7,083 bases of DNA from Woeseiaceae bacterium (GTDB lineage: Bacteria; Pseudomonadota; Gammaproteobacteria; Steroidobacterales; Woeseiaceae), in NCBI GenBank assembly GCA_022866645.1, contig JALHUQ010000055.1:1-7083 (forward strand), read 5' to 3'. The notes beneath the pieces are model-generated. The model was not told where the DNA came from. It made no database searches and saw only the letters and a program-made list of their open reading frames with translations. Position numbers and translations under genes: made by a program. This document shows, in pieces, positions 1-5,776 of this stretch (positions are counted from its first letter, which is position 1; every line of letters starts with the position of its first letter).

Positions 1-1
1 G

Positions 2-670
2 ACGATCCCTGCCGATCAGCGAGTCAAGTCGGATCCCTGGGAATCGATCAATCGACCGATTTATGACGCGAATGTGGCGCTGGACAGAGTAACGACCAAA
101 CCGATTGCGAAAGGCTATCGAAAAGTAGTTCCCGGGCCGATTCGCAGAGGCGTTTCCAATTTCTTTCGAAACCTCACGTCGCCCGCATCCGCTCTCAATA
201 ACTTCCTGCAAGGTAAGCCTGTGCGTGGGTTATCCGAAATTGGCCGGTTCGTGTTCAACAGTACCTTCGGGATCGCGGGAATCTTCGACATCGCAACAGC
301 CGGCGGCATGGGAGAATACCACGAGGATTTTGGACAAACGGCGGCGGTGTGGGGCATCCCGAATGGACCCTATGTCATGTTGCCGTTACTGGGTCCACAG
401 ACACTCCGCGACGCCATCCTGATGCCGGCCAACGTCGTTGCCGATCCGCTTTATCGGTATGAAAACACATCAGTTCGCGACAAACTCTGGGGCCTGCGTC
501 TCATAGATCTGCGATATCGTCTGCTGCCGGCGGACAGGTTCCTGGAAGATTCCAAGGATGCCTACGTGACGACCCGAGAGTCGTACCTGCAAAACCGAGA
601 ATTCGAAATTTACGACGGAGACCCACCTGTTGACGATGAATTTTTTGATGAGTTTCTGGACGACCAGTGA
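2..670 (+). CDS. mlaA: MlaA (VacJ-type) outer-membrane lipoprotein, 5' end missing
   Basis: MlaA sits in the inner leaflet of the outer membrane and removes mislocalised phospholipid from the outer leaflet, passing it to MlaC. The reading frame is open from base 2, giving 222 visible codons before TGA at 668-670. An in-frame GTG at 74 is not the true start: the 24 codons before it already encode family sequence (visible residues 11-18, DPWESINR, match the conserved D-P-[WF]-E-x-x-N-R block that starts the mature domain). The signal peptide and lipobox cysteine therefore lie left of the window. Further family-like stretches are ALDRVTTKPIAKGYR, the block around NFFRNLTSPASALNNFLQGK, and the GIPNGPYVMLPLLGPQTLRD segment. 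The C-terminus ends in a strongly acidic tail (DDEFFDEFLDDQ). It converges on the mla operon with a 10-base gap to the mlaB stop codon. The family call is very secure; only the N-terminus is unknown. Confidence 0.95.
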   Translation, partial: TIPADQRVKSDPWESINRPIYDANVALDRVTTKPIAKGYRKVVPGPIRRGVSNFFRNLTSPASALNNFLQGKPVRGLSEIGRFVFNSTFGIAGIFDIATAGGMGEYHEDFGQTAAVWGIPNGPYVMLPLLGPQTLRDAILMPANVVADPLYRYENTSVRDKLWGLRLIDLRYRLLPADRFLEDSKDAYVTTRESYLQNREFEIYDGDPPVDDEFFDEFLDDQ

Positions 671-680
671 AGCCTGTTTG

Positions 681-1019
681 TTACCGAGTTGCCGGCGATT
701 CGATAAATCCAGCCCAACGCTCGCCACGCGTCAACAAGCCATCGACTTCCGTCGTTTTGGCGATCGCGAGTATCCGCTCCGGCATACCCGAGTAGCGAAT
801 TTCACGAACTGTGTGATTTGCCCAGGTCACCCATTCGAGCAACAACGCCAACCCGGCTGAGTCAGTCATCGTTACGCCGGAAAGATCAACCTCAAGGCGA
901 GTATGCTTTTCGAAGGGCCGCTCACTAAACTGCAGAATTCGATCAACCGTCTCGAATGACATTTCGCCAGACAGCGCAAAATGACCATCGCCCAAATCTT
1001 CCAGCGCAAAGTCAGCCAT
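681..1019 (-). CDS. mlaB: MlaB, STAS-domain subunit of the Mla phospholipid ABC transporter
   Basis: This small cytoplasmic STAS protein, 112 aa (E. coli MlaB is about 97 aa), binds MlaF and is needed for assembly and activity of the MlaFEDB complex. The STAS core is visible as the strand LEVDLSGV (42-49) followed by TDSAGLALLLEW (52-63). The Asp-Ser-Ala-Gly turn before the helix is the family hallmark; its serine corresponds to the Ser/Thr position conserved in STAS proteins and in MlaB. It is the last gene of the mla operon. Its ATG (1019-1017) overlaps the end of mlaC by 8 bases, and no clear Shine-Dalgarno precedes it, so translation is probably coupled to mlaC. STAS domains also occur in anti-sigma antagonists, but the neighbours make MlaB the clear choice. 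Confidence 0.93.
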   Translation of the reverse strand: MADFALEDLGDGHFALSGEMSFETVDRILQFSERPFEKHTRLEVDLSGVTMTDSAGLALLLEWVTWANHTVREIRYSGMPERILAIAKTTEVDGLLTRGERWAGFIESPATR

Positions 1020-1623
1020 CGTTGGAAATGCCAGCCTCTTTTTCGAGTCTTTCGATCACCGCGTCCAGACTCGATGCGCGAATCTCGGCATCAAGTTCCG
1101 TACGATAATTGAGGATGTAAGAAACGCCTTCTATGACGACATTGAACAACTGCCAGCCGGAACCCCGCATCACCAATTCATAATCGACGGCAACCTTAGT
1201 GCCGTCGTTCAGCGTGACTGTGCTGCGAACTGTCGCGCGCGGCTTTGAGAGGTCACCGCGGAACGGCAGCACCTTGACCCGGTCCTGCTCAAACTCGAGC
1301 AAGCCGTCGGCATAACGCCGCAGCAAGGTCTGGTAAAAGGCCTCGATAAAGCGCTCACGTTGTGCCTCGTCAGCACTACGCCAATGTGTGGCCAGCACCA
1401 TTTGTGCTGAGAACTTTCGGTCGAATCGCGGCAGCAATATTTCATCGATCAGCGCGTACAGAGTTCGCCGATCCGCCGCCAATTCCTCCTGCCGGCCGTC
1501 CAGTTTCTCGGCCAACAGCGTAACGGCACATTCAACGACTTCATTGGGTGTCAGTTCCTCACCGATGACGGGTGCAGCGAGCCAAATGGCCAACAGGGCA
1601 ACTGTCCACGCCAAAAGCTTCAT
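1012..1623 (-). CDS. mlaC: MlaC, periplasmic phospholipid-binding carrier
   Basis: This soluble carrier shuttles single phospholipids between MlaA at the outer membrane and MlaD at the inner membrane. The 203 aa are close to E. coli MlaC (211 aa). Residues 1-21 form a Sec-type signal peptide: a short basic start, a hydrophobic run (LLAWTVALLAIWLAA), and a plausible signal peptidase I site after Gly21 (VIG|EE). There is no lipobox. Family marks are the THWRSADEAQRERFIEAF block (79-96), the RRYADGLLEFE stretch, and the C-terminal WQLFNVVIEGVSYILNYR block (157-174), followed by a final helix containing LDAVIERL. The start codon shares ATGA (1620-1623) with the mlaD stop. It also has a GGGGGGTGA Shine-Dalgarno-like run at 1627-1635 inside the end of mlaD, which supports this start. 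Confidence 0.95.
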   Translation of the reverse strand: MKLLAWTVALLAIWLAAPVIGEELTPNEVVECAVTLLAEKLDGRQEELAADRRTLYALIDEILLPRFDRKFSAQMVLATHWRSADEAQRERFIEAFYQTLLRRYADGLLEFEQDRVKVLPFRGDLSKPRATVRSTVTLNDGTKVAVDYELVMRGSGWQLFNVVIEGVSYILNYRTELDAEIRASSLDAVIERLEKEAGISNDG

Positions 1624-2090
1624 TCGTCACCCCCCGATCCAGAATTGACCAGGAATTTCCCAATGAGATTTTCGAGCACGATGGCGGACTGCGTGAAATA
1701 AATCTCGCTACCGTTTTCAAGGTAGGTATCAGAACCGCCCGCTTGCAGGCCGATGTACTGGCTACCCAACAAGCCGGCCGTCAATATGCTGGCATCGGAG
1801 TCGTCCGGAATCTGCTCATATCGACTATCAATAATCATCATGACTTTCGCCTGGAGTGCGACGGGATCAAACGAAACATCAGTAACCCGACCGATCGTTA
1901 CGCCGGACATTGAGACGGGTGCCCGCGGCTTGAGACTTCCGACATTATCGAAATTTGCCTGAACCTCGAAGGTTTCGTCTGCCGAAAATTTCTCTCCGCC
2001 GGTCGTCTGTGTCGTAAGAAAAAACAACGCCGACATTCCGAGCAGGACGAACAGACCGGTTCCGATTTCAACTGCACGTGTTTGTTGCAT
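1620..2090 (-). CDS. mlaD: MlaD, MCE-domain subunit of the Mla transporter
   Basis: MlaD is anchored in the inner membrane and forms a hexameric ring of MCE domains in the periplasm that passes lipid between MlaC and the MlaE permease. The 156 aa are shorter than E. coli MlaD (183 aa); the shortfall appears to lie mainly in the C-terminal tail. The order is: short cytoplasmic start; one membrane helix at about residues 9-27 (IGTGLFVLLGMSALFFLTT); MCE domain at about 39-117, with FDNVGSLKPRAPVSMSGVTIGRV (47-69) as its typical opening and SILTAGLLGSQYIGL (101-115) as its typical closing block; then a hydrophobic segment (SAIVLENLIGKFLV, 135-148) expected to form the central pore helix; and a short Gly/Asp/Glu end. 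It starts 9 bases after mlaE with a strong AGGAG, and its stop overlaps the mlaC start by ATGA. Confidence 0.95.
   Translation of the reverse strand: MQQTRAVEIGTGLFVLLGMSALFFLTTQTTGGEKFSADETFEVQANFDNVGSLKPRAPVSMSGVTIGRVTDVSFDPVALQAKVMMIIDSRYEQIPDDSDASILTAGLLGSQYIGLQAGGSDTYLENGSEIYFTQSAIVLENLIGKFLVNSGSGGDE
1627..1635 (-). promoter_or_regulatory. ribosome binding site of mlaC
   Basis: The minus strand reads GGGGGGTGA, a seven-of-nine match to AGGAGGTGA, and it lies within the last codons of mlaD just before the mlaC ATG (1623). It supports the ATGA-overlap start and suggests that the periplasmic carrier has initiation of its own in addition to coupling. Confidence 0.6.
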
Positions 2091-2095
2091 AGCCG

Positions 2096-2100
2096 CTCCT
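2096..2100 (-). promoter_or_regulatory. ribosome binding site of mlaD overlapping the mlaE stop
   Basis: The minus strand reads TGAGGAGCGGCTATG. The mlaE stop TGA (2102-2100) shares its final A with AGGAG, which sits five bases before the mlaD ATG (2090-2088). A ribosome finishing mlaE is therefore already on the mlaD start region. This is the strongest Shine-Dalgarno in the mla operon, fitting the need for six MlaD subunits per complex (the stoichiometry link is inference). Confidence 0.8.
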
Positions 2101-2873
2101 CAAAGCATGACTGCTGTGATCATGAAATCCAGGATCAACACTGATATCGCCGTGATCACCACAGTTCTTGTCGTCGCCCTGCCTACGCCCTCGGCGGTGG
2201 GAATTGCATTGTATCCCTCCCAAACTGCCAGCAGGCTAGCGACGATCCCAAAAACAAAACTCTTTAGTACGCCTTCCTGAATGTCCTCCATGTCGACGGA
2301 CAACTGCATTTGCTGCCAAAACGCGCCGACATCGACGCTCAGCAAATCAACCGCGACGATGTGGGCCCCGAATAGACCAATACAAGTAAAGATCGCCACC
2401 AGCAGCGGCATCGCGACTACGCCGCCCAGGAACCGCGGTACCAGAACGCGTTTAACCGGACTAACAGCCATCATCTCCATGGCGGAAAGCTGGTCGGTCG
2501 CCTTCATAAGACCGATTTCGGATGACAATGCGGTACCGGCGCGCCCCGCAAATAACAAGGCCGTTATGACCGGTCCAAGCTCCTTGATCAATGCCAGCGC
2601 GACTAGCGCACCGACTGAATCTGCCGCATTGAAGCGTGCCAGGTTGGAGTAGCCCTGCAAGCCAAGGACCCCACCAACGAAAAATCCGCAGACCATAATA
2701 ATCACCAGAGACAGTGCGCCAGCATTGTAGATCTGCTTGACAACCAGTCCGGGTCGCCCGAACACCATTTGTGGTGCATGGCTTAGGACCCTTAGAAAAA
2801 ACAGCTGGAAGGCACCGAAAGTTCGGACGAATTCAACGAGGTTATTGTAAAGATCCCGAATAAGCGTTCTCAT
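2100..2873 (-). CDS. mlaE: MlaE, inner-membrane permease of the Mla ABC transporter
   Basis: MlaE is the membrane permease that dimerises with MlaF ATPases below and the MlaD ring above to move phospholipid. The 257 aa nearly equal E. coli MlaE (260 aa). An N-terminal amphipathic or membrane segment (residues 8-30) is followed by hydrophobic helices at about 52-73, 87-110, 148-176, 204-219 and 236-255. The family signature is in ELGPVITALLFAGRAGTALS (98-117) and the cytoplasmic coupling region EIGLMKATDQLSAMEMMAVSP (119-139). GYNAIPTAEGVGRATTRTVV (220-239) is the conserved C-terminal block. A small oddity is Asp at residue 127 (ATDQ), where the relatives I remember have Glu (ATEQ). The ATG overlaps the mlaF stop by ATGA (2870-2873), and the stop codon runs into the mlaD ribosome binding site. 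Confidence 0.95.
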   Translation of the reverse strand: MRTLIRDLYNNLVEFVRTFGAFQLFFLRVLSHAPQMVFGRPGLVVKQIYNAGALSLVIIMVCGFFVGGVLGLQGYSNLARFNAADSVGALVALALIKELGPVITALLFAGRAGTALSSEIGLMKATDQLSAMEMMAVSPVKRVLVPRFLGGVVAMPLLVAIFTCIGLFGAHIVAVDLLSVDVGAFWQQMQLSVDMEDIQEGVLKSFVFGIVASLLAVWEGYNAIPTAEGVGRATTRTVVITAISVLILDFMITAVML

Positions 2874-3751
2874 CCGGAATCTCGACCAAGTAATTGTTCT
2901 TCGTAGTCCGGCGCATCAAAATGAAATGCAACCGGACCATCGGCCATGCCATGCATAAACTGACGCACCAACTCAGAATTGGCTGCACTAAGCTCTCCGG
3001 GACTGCCGCTCGCTGCCACTTTGCCATCCGATATCAGGTAGCTACGATCGGCAACAGTCGATACCTCCGCAACATCATGACTAACAACAATGCTGGTAAT
3101 TCCCAAAGCGTCGTTCATACGCCGCACCAGCCGGACAATAACGCCCATGGAGATCGGGTCCAGGCCAACAAACGGCTCGTCATAAATCAGTATTTCCGGG
3201 TCCATAACCATTGCACGAGCAAGCGCTACGCGTCTGGCCATGCCCCCGGACAACTCCGCAGGCATCATATCGGCTGCACCACGCAGCCCTACCGCATGCA
3301 ATTTCGTCAACACGACGTGGCGGATCAGTCGATTTGTGAGCTTGGTGTGTTCCCGTAGCGGGAACGCCACGTTTTCGAAAACGTTGAGATCGGTCAGCAA
3401 CGCACCATTCTGAAACAACATTCCAAAACGTCGCCGAAGCACGTAAAGCTCACGCGTGTTCAAGGTCGCGATATCCACGCCATTGATCAGGATCGCGCCA
3501 TGCTGAGGGACCAGCTGCCGCGTAATTAGTCGCAGCAGGGTCGTCTTGCCGGTGCCGCTGGGGCCCATCAGTGCAGTAATTTCACCGCGTTTGATGGTTA
3601 GATTGAGATTCTTGAAAATCACCCGCGCTCCGCGCGAATACATCAAATCGCGAATCTCAATCACGTTTTCAGAATCTTCAATCACAACGCCGTCGACCGC
3701 CGGTTGATGCTCATGCGGTTCTTGCTCCGGAAAAACGGGATGGCCTAGCAT
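2870..3751 (-). CDS. mlaF: MlaF, ATP-binding subunit of the Mla phospholipid transporter
   Basis: This is the cytoplasmic ABC ATPase that powers MlaFEDB. All motifs are intact: Walker A GPSGTGKT (63-70), Q-loop Gln114 (MLFQNGALLTDLNVFENV), signature LSGGMARR (167-174), Walker B ILIYDE (187-192) with catalytic Glu192, and H-loop His225 (VVSHD). The C-terminal tail ADGPVAFHFDAPDYEEQLLG (270-289) is the MlaF-specific extension that contacts MlaB and the partner subunit, which separates it from generic ABC ATPases. At 293 aa it is longer than E. coli MlaF (about 269 aa). The first about 24 residues (MLGHPVFPEQEPHEHQPAVD...) are not family sequence, and the ATG at 3751 has no good Shine-Dalgarno. 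In-frame GTG codons at 3685 and 3664 are alternative starts. First gene of the mla operon, divergent from the suf genes. Confidence 0.94.
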   Translation of the reverse strand: MLGHPVFPEQEPHEHQPAVDGVVIEDSENVIEIRDLMYSRGARVIFKNLNLTIKRGEITALMGPSGTGKTTLLRLITRQLVPQHGAILINGVDIATLNTRELYVLRRRFGMLFQNGALLTDLNVFENVAFPLREHTKLTNRLIRHVVLTKLHAVGLRGAADMMPAELSGGMARRVALARAMVMDPEILIYDEPFVGLDPISMGVIVRLVRRMNDALGITSIVVSHDVAEVSTVADRSYLISDGKVAASGSPGELSAANSELVRQFMHGMADGPVAFHFDAPDYEEQLLGRDSG

Positions 3752-3794
3752 AGCAAATCGCGGCGCCAGCCACCTACGAATATCAAGGCCGCTA

Positions 3795-3823
3795 TAGCCT
3801 ACGGCCCTAAATAGGACTAAAAT
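3795..3823 (+). promoter_or_regulatory. candidate promoter for the regulator-sufBCD operon
   Basis: TAAAAT at 3818-3823 matches five of six bases of a sigma70 -10 box. The hexamer 17 bases upstream (TAGCCT, 3795-3800) is a poor -35, so the promoter may be weak or activator-dependent. Transcription would begin near 3830, leaving an untranslated leader of about 25 bases before the GTG at 3855. The -10 lies inside the candidate operator. Confidence 0.4.
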
Positions 3824-3836
3824 CGTCCCTTATCAA
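3808..3836 (-). promoter_or_regulatory. candidate promoter for the mlaFEDCB operon
   Basis: On the minus strand, TTGATA (3836-3831) matches five of six -35 bases. After exactly 17 bases comes TATTTA (3813-3808), a fair -10 box. Transcription would begin near 3801, giving a leader of about 50 bases before the mlaF ATG. The whole GGAC-N7-GTCC inverted repeat falls inside the 17-base spacer, so a protein bound there should block RNA polymerase at this promoter too. Predicted from sequence only. Confidence 0.4.
3811..3833. promoter_or_regulatory. candidate IscR/Rrf2-type operator in the divergent mla-suf intergenic region
   Basis: Seen: an inverted repeat GGAC-TAAAATC-GTCC (3814-3828) inside an imperfect palindrome running from ATA (3811) to TAT (3833); 6 of 9 positions match between the arms. 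Against the E. coli IscR type 1 consensus as I remember it, the GACT core, the A/T-rich centre, the GTC half and the terminal TAT agree, while the outer left arm does not. It overlaps the candidate -10 box of the regulator gene, a usual position for autorepression. Inferred: the adjacent Rrf2 regulator binds here. An unrelated palindrome is possible because the motif is short. Confidence 0.5.
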
Positions 3837-3854
3837 ATCACCAGAGAACTGATC

Positions 3855-4319
3855 GTGCTTAGAATCAGCAAACTGACAGATTATGGAACGGTTTTGCTCG
3901 CCAATTTGGCTGCCAATCAGAAAGCGGTCTGCAGCGCGGCAGATGTTGCGCATGCCACCGGTATCGCGTTGCCAACAGTCAGCAAATTACTAAAGTCCCT
4001 GGGTCGAGCGGGCCTGGTCACGTCAACACGAGGAACCAACGGCGGTTACCGATTGGCGCGCGATCCCCGTGACATCAGCGCGGCCGATATTATCGATGCC
4101 CTTGATGGGCCTGTTTCAATAACCGAATGCAGCGCCAGCGATAGTCAATGCAAGCACGAAGATGTTTGCAGCGTTGGCGGTGCGTGGCAACGCGTAAATG
4201 TCGCAATAAGGCGAGCACTCGGCGATGTTTCACTCAGCGACTTGGTGCGCAGCAATAGCCCTACTCCGCAGTTTCGTTTTGCCGGCCTGCCGATCACTGT
4301 GGAAAACAAAAGACCATGA
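3855..4319 (+). CDS. Rrf2/IscR-type transcriptional regulator of the SUF operon
   Basis: This DNA-binding regulator probably senses Fe-S cluster status and controls the suf operon it heads. The 154 aa begin with the Rrf2 opening MLRISKLTDYGTVLLANLA. A winged helix-turn-helix spans about residues 27-70, with recognition helix around LPTVSKLLKSLGRAGLV (39-55) and wing TNGGYRLARDP (61-71). The cluster-binding loop has Cys92, Cys99 and Cys105 (C-X6-C-X5-C), compared with C-X5-C-X5-C in E. coli IscR. Three residues after the last Cys, where IscR has the His ligand, there is Gly108. The following GGAWQRVNVAIRRALGDVSLSDL resembles the SUF-specific Rrf2 subgroup (NCBI name: SUF system Fe-S cluster assembly regulator). 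The start is GTG; an earlier start is unlikely because family homology begins here. The stop overlaps the sufB start by ATGA. No symbol is given because 'sufR' and 'iscR' are used for different proteins. Confidence 0.92.
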   Translation: MLRISKLTDYGTVLLANLAANQKAVCSAADVAHATGIALPTVSKLLKSLGRAGLVTSTRGTNGGYRLARDPRDISAADIIDALDGPVSITECSASDSQCKHEDVCSVGGAWQRVNVAIRRALGDVSLSDLVRSNSPTPQFRFAGLPITVENKRP

Positions 4320-5758
4320 GTTCTGAAAACCTCGAAAGCCTGGTCAACCGACGATACGAGCACGGCTTCGTTACCGACATTGCGACAGAAAGCCTGCCGC
4401 CCGGGCTAAACGAAGGTGTCGTCCGTGCCATCTCGAAGCGCAAAGACGAACCGGAGTTCATGCTGGAGTGGCGATTGCAGGCCTACCGGCAATGGCTGGA
4501 AATGATCGAACCCAAGTGGGCACACGTGCATTACCCGCCGATCAAGTTCAATGAAATTTCTTACTACGCCGCTCCCAAGTCCGATGACGATCGGCCGAAG
4601 AGCCTTGCGGAGGTTGACCCGAAGCTGCTTGAAACTTACGAAAAACTCGGGATCCCCTTGCATGAGCGCGCCAAACTGGCCGGGGTGGCTGTTGATGCCG
4701 TTTTTGACAGCGTGTCGGTTGCCACAACGTTCAAGGGGAAGCTCGCCGATGCCGGCGTCATATTCTGTTCGTTCTCGGAAGCGGTGCGTGAGCACCCGGA
4801 GCTCGTCAGGAAATATCTGGGCAGTGTTGTACCTCGGCGCGACAATTTCTACGCCGCCCTGAACTCTGCTGTGTTCAGTGATGGTTCGTTTGTCTATATC
4901 CCTAAAGGCGTTCGCTGCCCAATGGAATTATCGACCTACTTCCGCATCAATGCGGCCAATACCGGACAATTCGAACGTACCCTGATCATCGCCGATGAGG
5001 GCAGTCACGTCAGCTACCTTGAGGGTTGCACGGCGCCCATGCGCGATGAAAATCAACTGCATGCGGCCGTTGTGGAGCTCGTTGCGCTTGAAGGCGCCGA
5101 GATCAAGTACTCGACGGTCCAGAACTGGTACCCCGGCGATGAGAACGGCGTTGGTGGAATCTATAATTTTGTCACCAAGCGTGGCGATTGCCGTGGCGAC
5201 AATTCCAAGATTTCCTGGACCCAGGTTGAAACTGGATCGGCAATAACATGGAAATATCCCAGTTGTCTCCTGCGCGGCGAAAATTCAGTTGGCGAGTTTT
5301 ACTCAGTCGCCGTTGCGAACAACATGCAGCAGGCGGACACCGGGACCAAAATGATTCACATCGGCGCCAATACCCGGAGCACGATTGTTTCCAAGGGTAT
5401 TTCTGCCGGGAAGGCACAGAACGCCTATCGTGGTCTCGTCAAAGTGATGCCGCAAGCGCACGGTGCCCGCAACCACACGCAGTGCGACTCATTACTGATC
5501 GGCAAGGAATGTGGCGCACATACTTTCCCTTATATGGAAATCAAGAACCCATCCGCCAGAATCGAACATGAAGCGACGACATCAAAAATCTCCGCCGACC
5601 AATTGTTCTACTGTCGACAACGTGGCCTCTCGGAAGAAGATGCCGTCAACATGATTGTGAACGGCTTTTGTAAAGACGTTTTCAAACAGTTACCGATGGA
5701 ATTTGCCGTCGAGGCGCAGGCGTTATTAAACGTCAGCCTTGAAGGCGCTGTCGGTTAG
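4316..5758 (+). CDS. sufB: SufB, Fe-S cluster assembly scaffold protein
   Basis: SufB is the scaffold subunit of the cytosolic SufBC2D complex, on which nascent Fe-S clusters are built from sulfur delivered by SufS/SufE or SufU-type partners. The 480 aa are slightly shorter than E. coli SufB (495 aa). The N-terminal helical part (1-about 150) contains EFMLEWRLQAYRQW (47-60). The right-handed beta-helix core includes FVYIPKGVRCPMELSTYFRIN (192-212) and EIKYSTVQNWYPG (262-274). The C-terminal part carries NHTQCDSLLIG (386-396) with Cys390, then IEHEATTSKI (416-425) with Glu417-His418-Glu419, and FCKDVFKQLPMEFAVEAQ (451-468). With the 15-residue offset these correspond to the E. coli Cys405 and Glu432-His433-Glu434 cluster-site residues as I remember them. 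The ATG overlaps the regulator stop (ATGA, 4316-4319), implying translational coupling. There is no intein or frameshift. Confidence 0.97.
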   Translation: MSSENLESLVNRRYEHGFVTDIATESLPPGLNEGVVRAISKRKDEPEFMLEWRLQAYRQWLEMIEPKWAHVHYPPIKFNEISYYAAPKSDDDRPKSLAEVDPKLLETYEKLGIPLHERAKLAGVAVDAVFDSVSVATTFKGKLADAGVIFCSFSEAVREHPELVRKYLGSVVPRRDNFYAALNSAVFSDGSFVYIPKGVRCPMELSTYFRINAANTGQFERTLIIADEGSHVSYLEGCTAPMRDENQLHAAVVELVALEGAEIKYSTVQNWYPGDENGVGGIYNFVTKRGDCRGDNSKISWTQVETGSAITWKYPSCLLRGENSVGEFYSVAVANNMQQADTGTKMIHIGANTRSTIVSKGISAGKAQNAYRGLVKVMPQAHGARNHTQCDSLLIGKECGAHTFPYMEIKNPSARIEHEATTSKISADQLFYCRQRGLSEEDAVNMIVNGFCKDVFKQLPMEFAVEAQALLNVSLEGAVG

Positions 5759-5766
5759 ATTTAGTC

Positions 5767-5770
5767 AGGA
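5767..5770 (+). promoter_or_regulatory. ribosome binding site of sufC
   Basis: AGGA lies six bases upstream of the sufC ATG (5777), in the 18-base gap after the sufB stop. It fixes the sufC start and makes sufC the only gene of the visible suf cluster with clear independent initiation. SufC is present in two copies per SufBC2D complex, which would fit (inference). Confidence 0.75.
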
Positions 5771-5776
5771 ATTGTA

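Noticed and set aside
74..76. GTG as the start codon of mlaA.
   Set aside because: Conserved MlaA sequence (DPWESINR) is encoded in frame before it, and the signal peptide and lipobox would be missing. The gene is cut by the window edge.
671..680. Bidirectional terminator between mlaA and mlaB.
   Set aside because: The gap is ten bases, and neither it nor the flanking gene ends form a GC-rich stem followed by a T-run.
2894..3358. Plus-strand open frame of 154 codons inside mlaF, and similar ones inside mlaE and mlaD.
   Set aside because: They sit opposite conserved ABC, permease and MCE domain sequence, have no recognisable motif, and would require a second selected code.
3781..3786. Second TTGATA on the minus strand as another mlaF -35 box.
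   Set aside because: At the right distance there is only CCGCGA, with no -10 box, and transcription would start too near the ATG.
3787..3806. Inverted repeat GGCCG-N10-CGGCC between the two operons as a terminator or second operator.
   Set aside because: The stem is only five base pairs with a ten-base loop and no T-run, and it resembles no operator I know. It could be part of the mla leader but the support is too thin.
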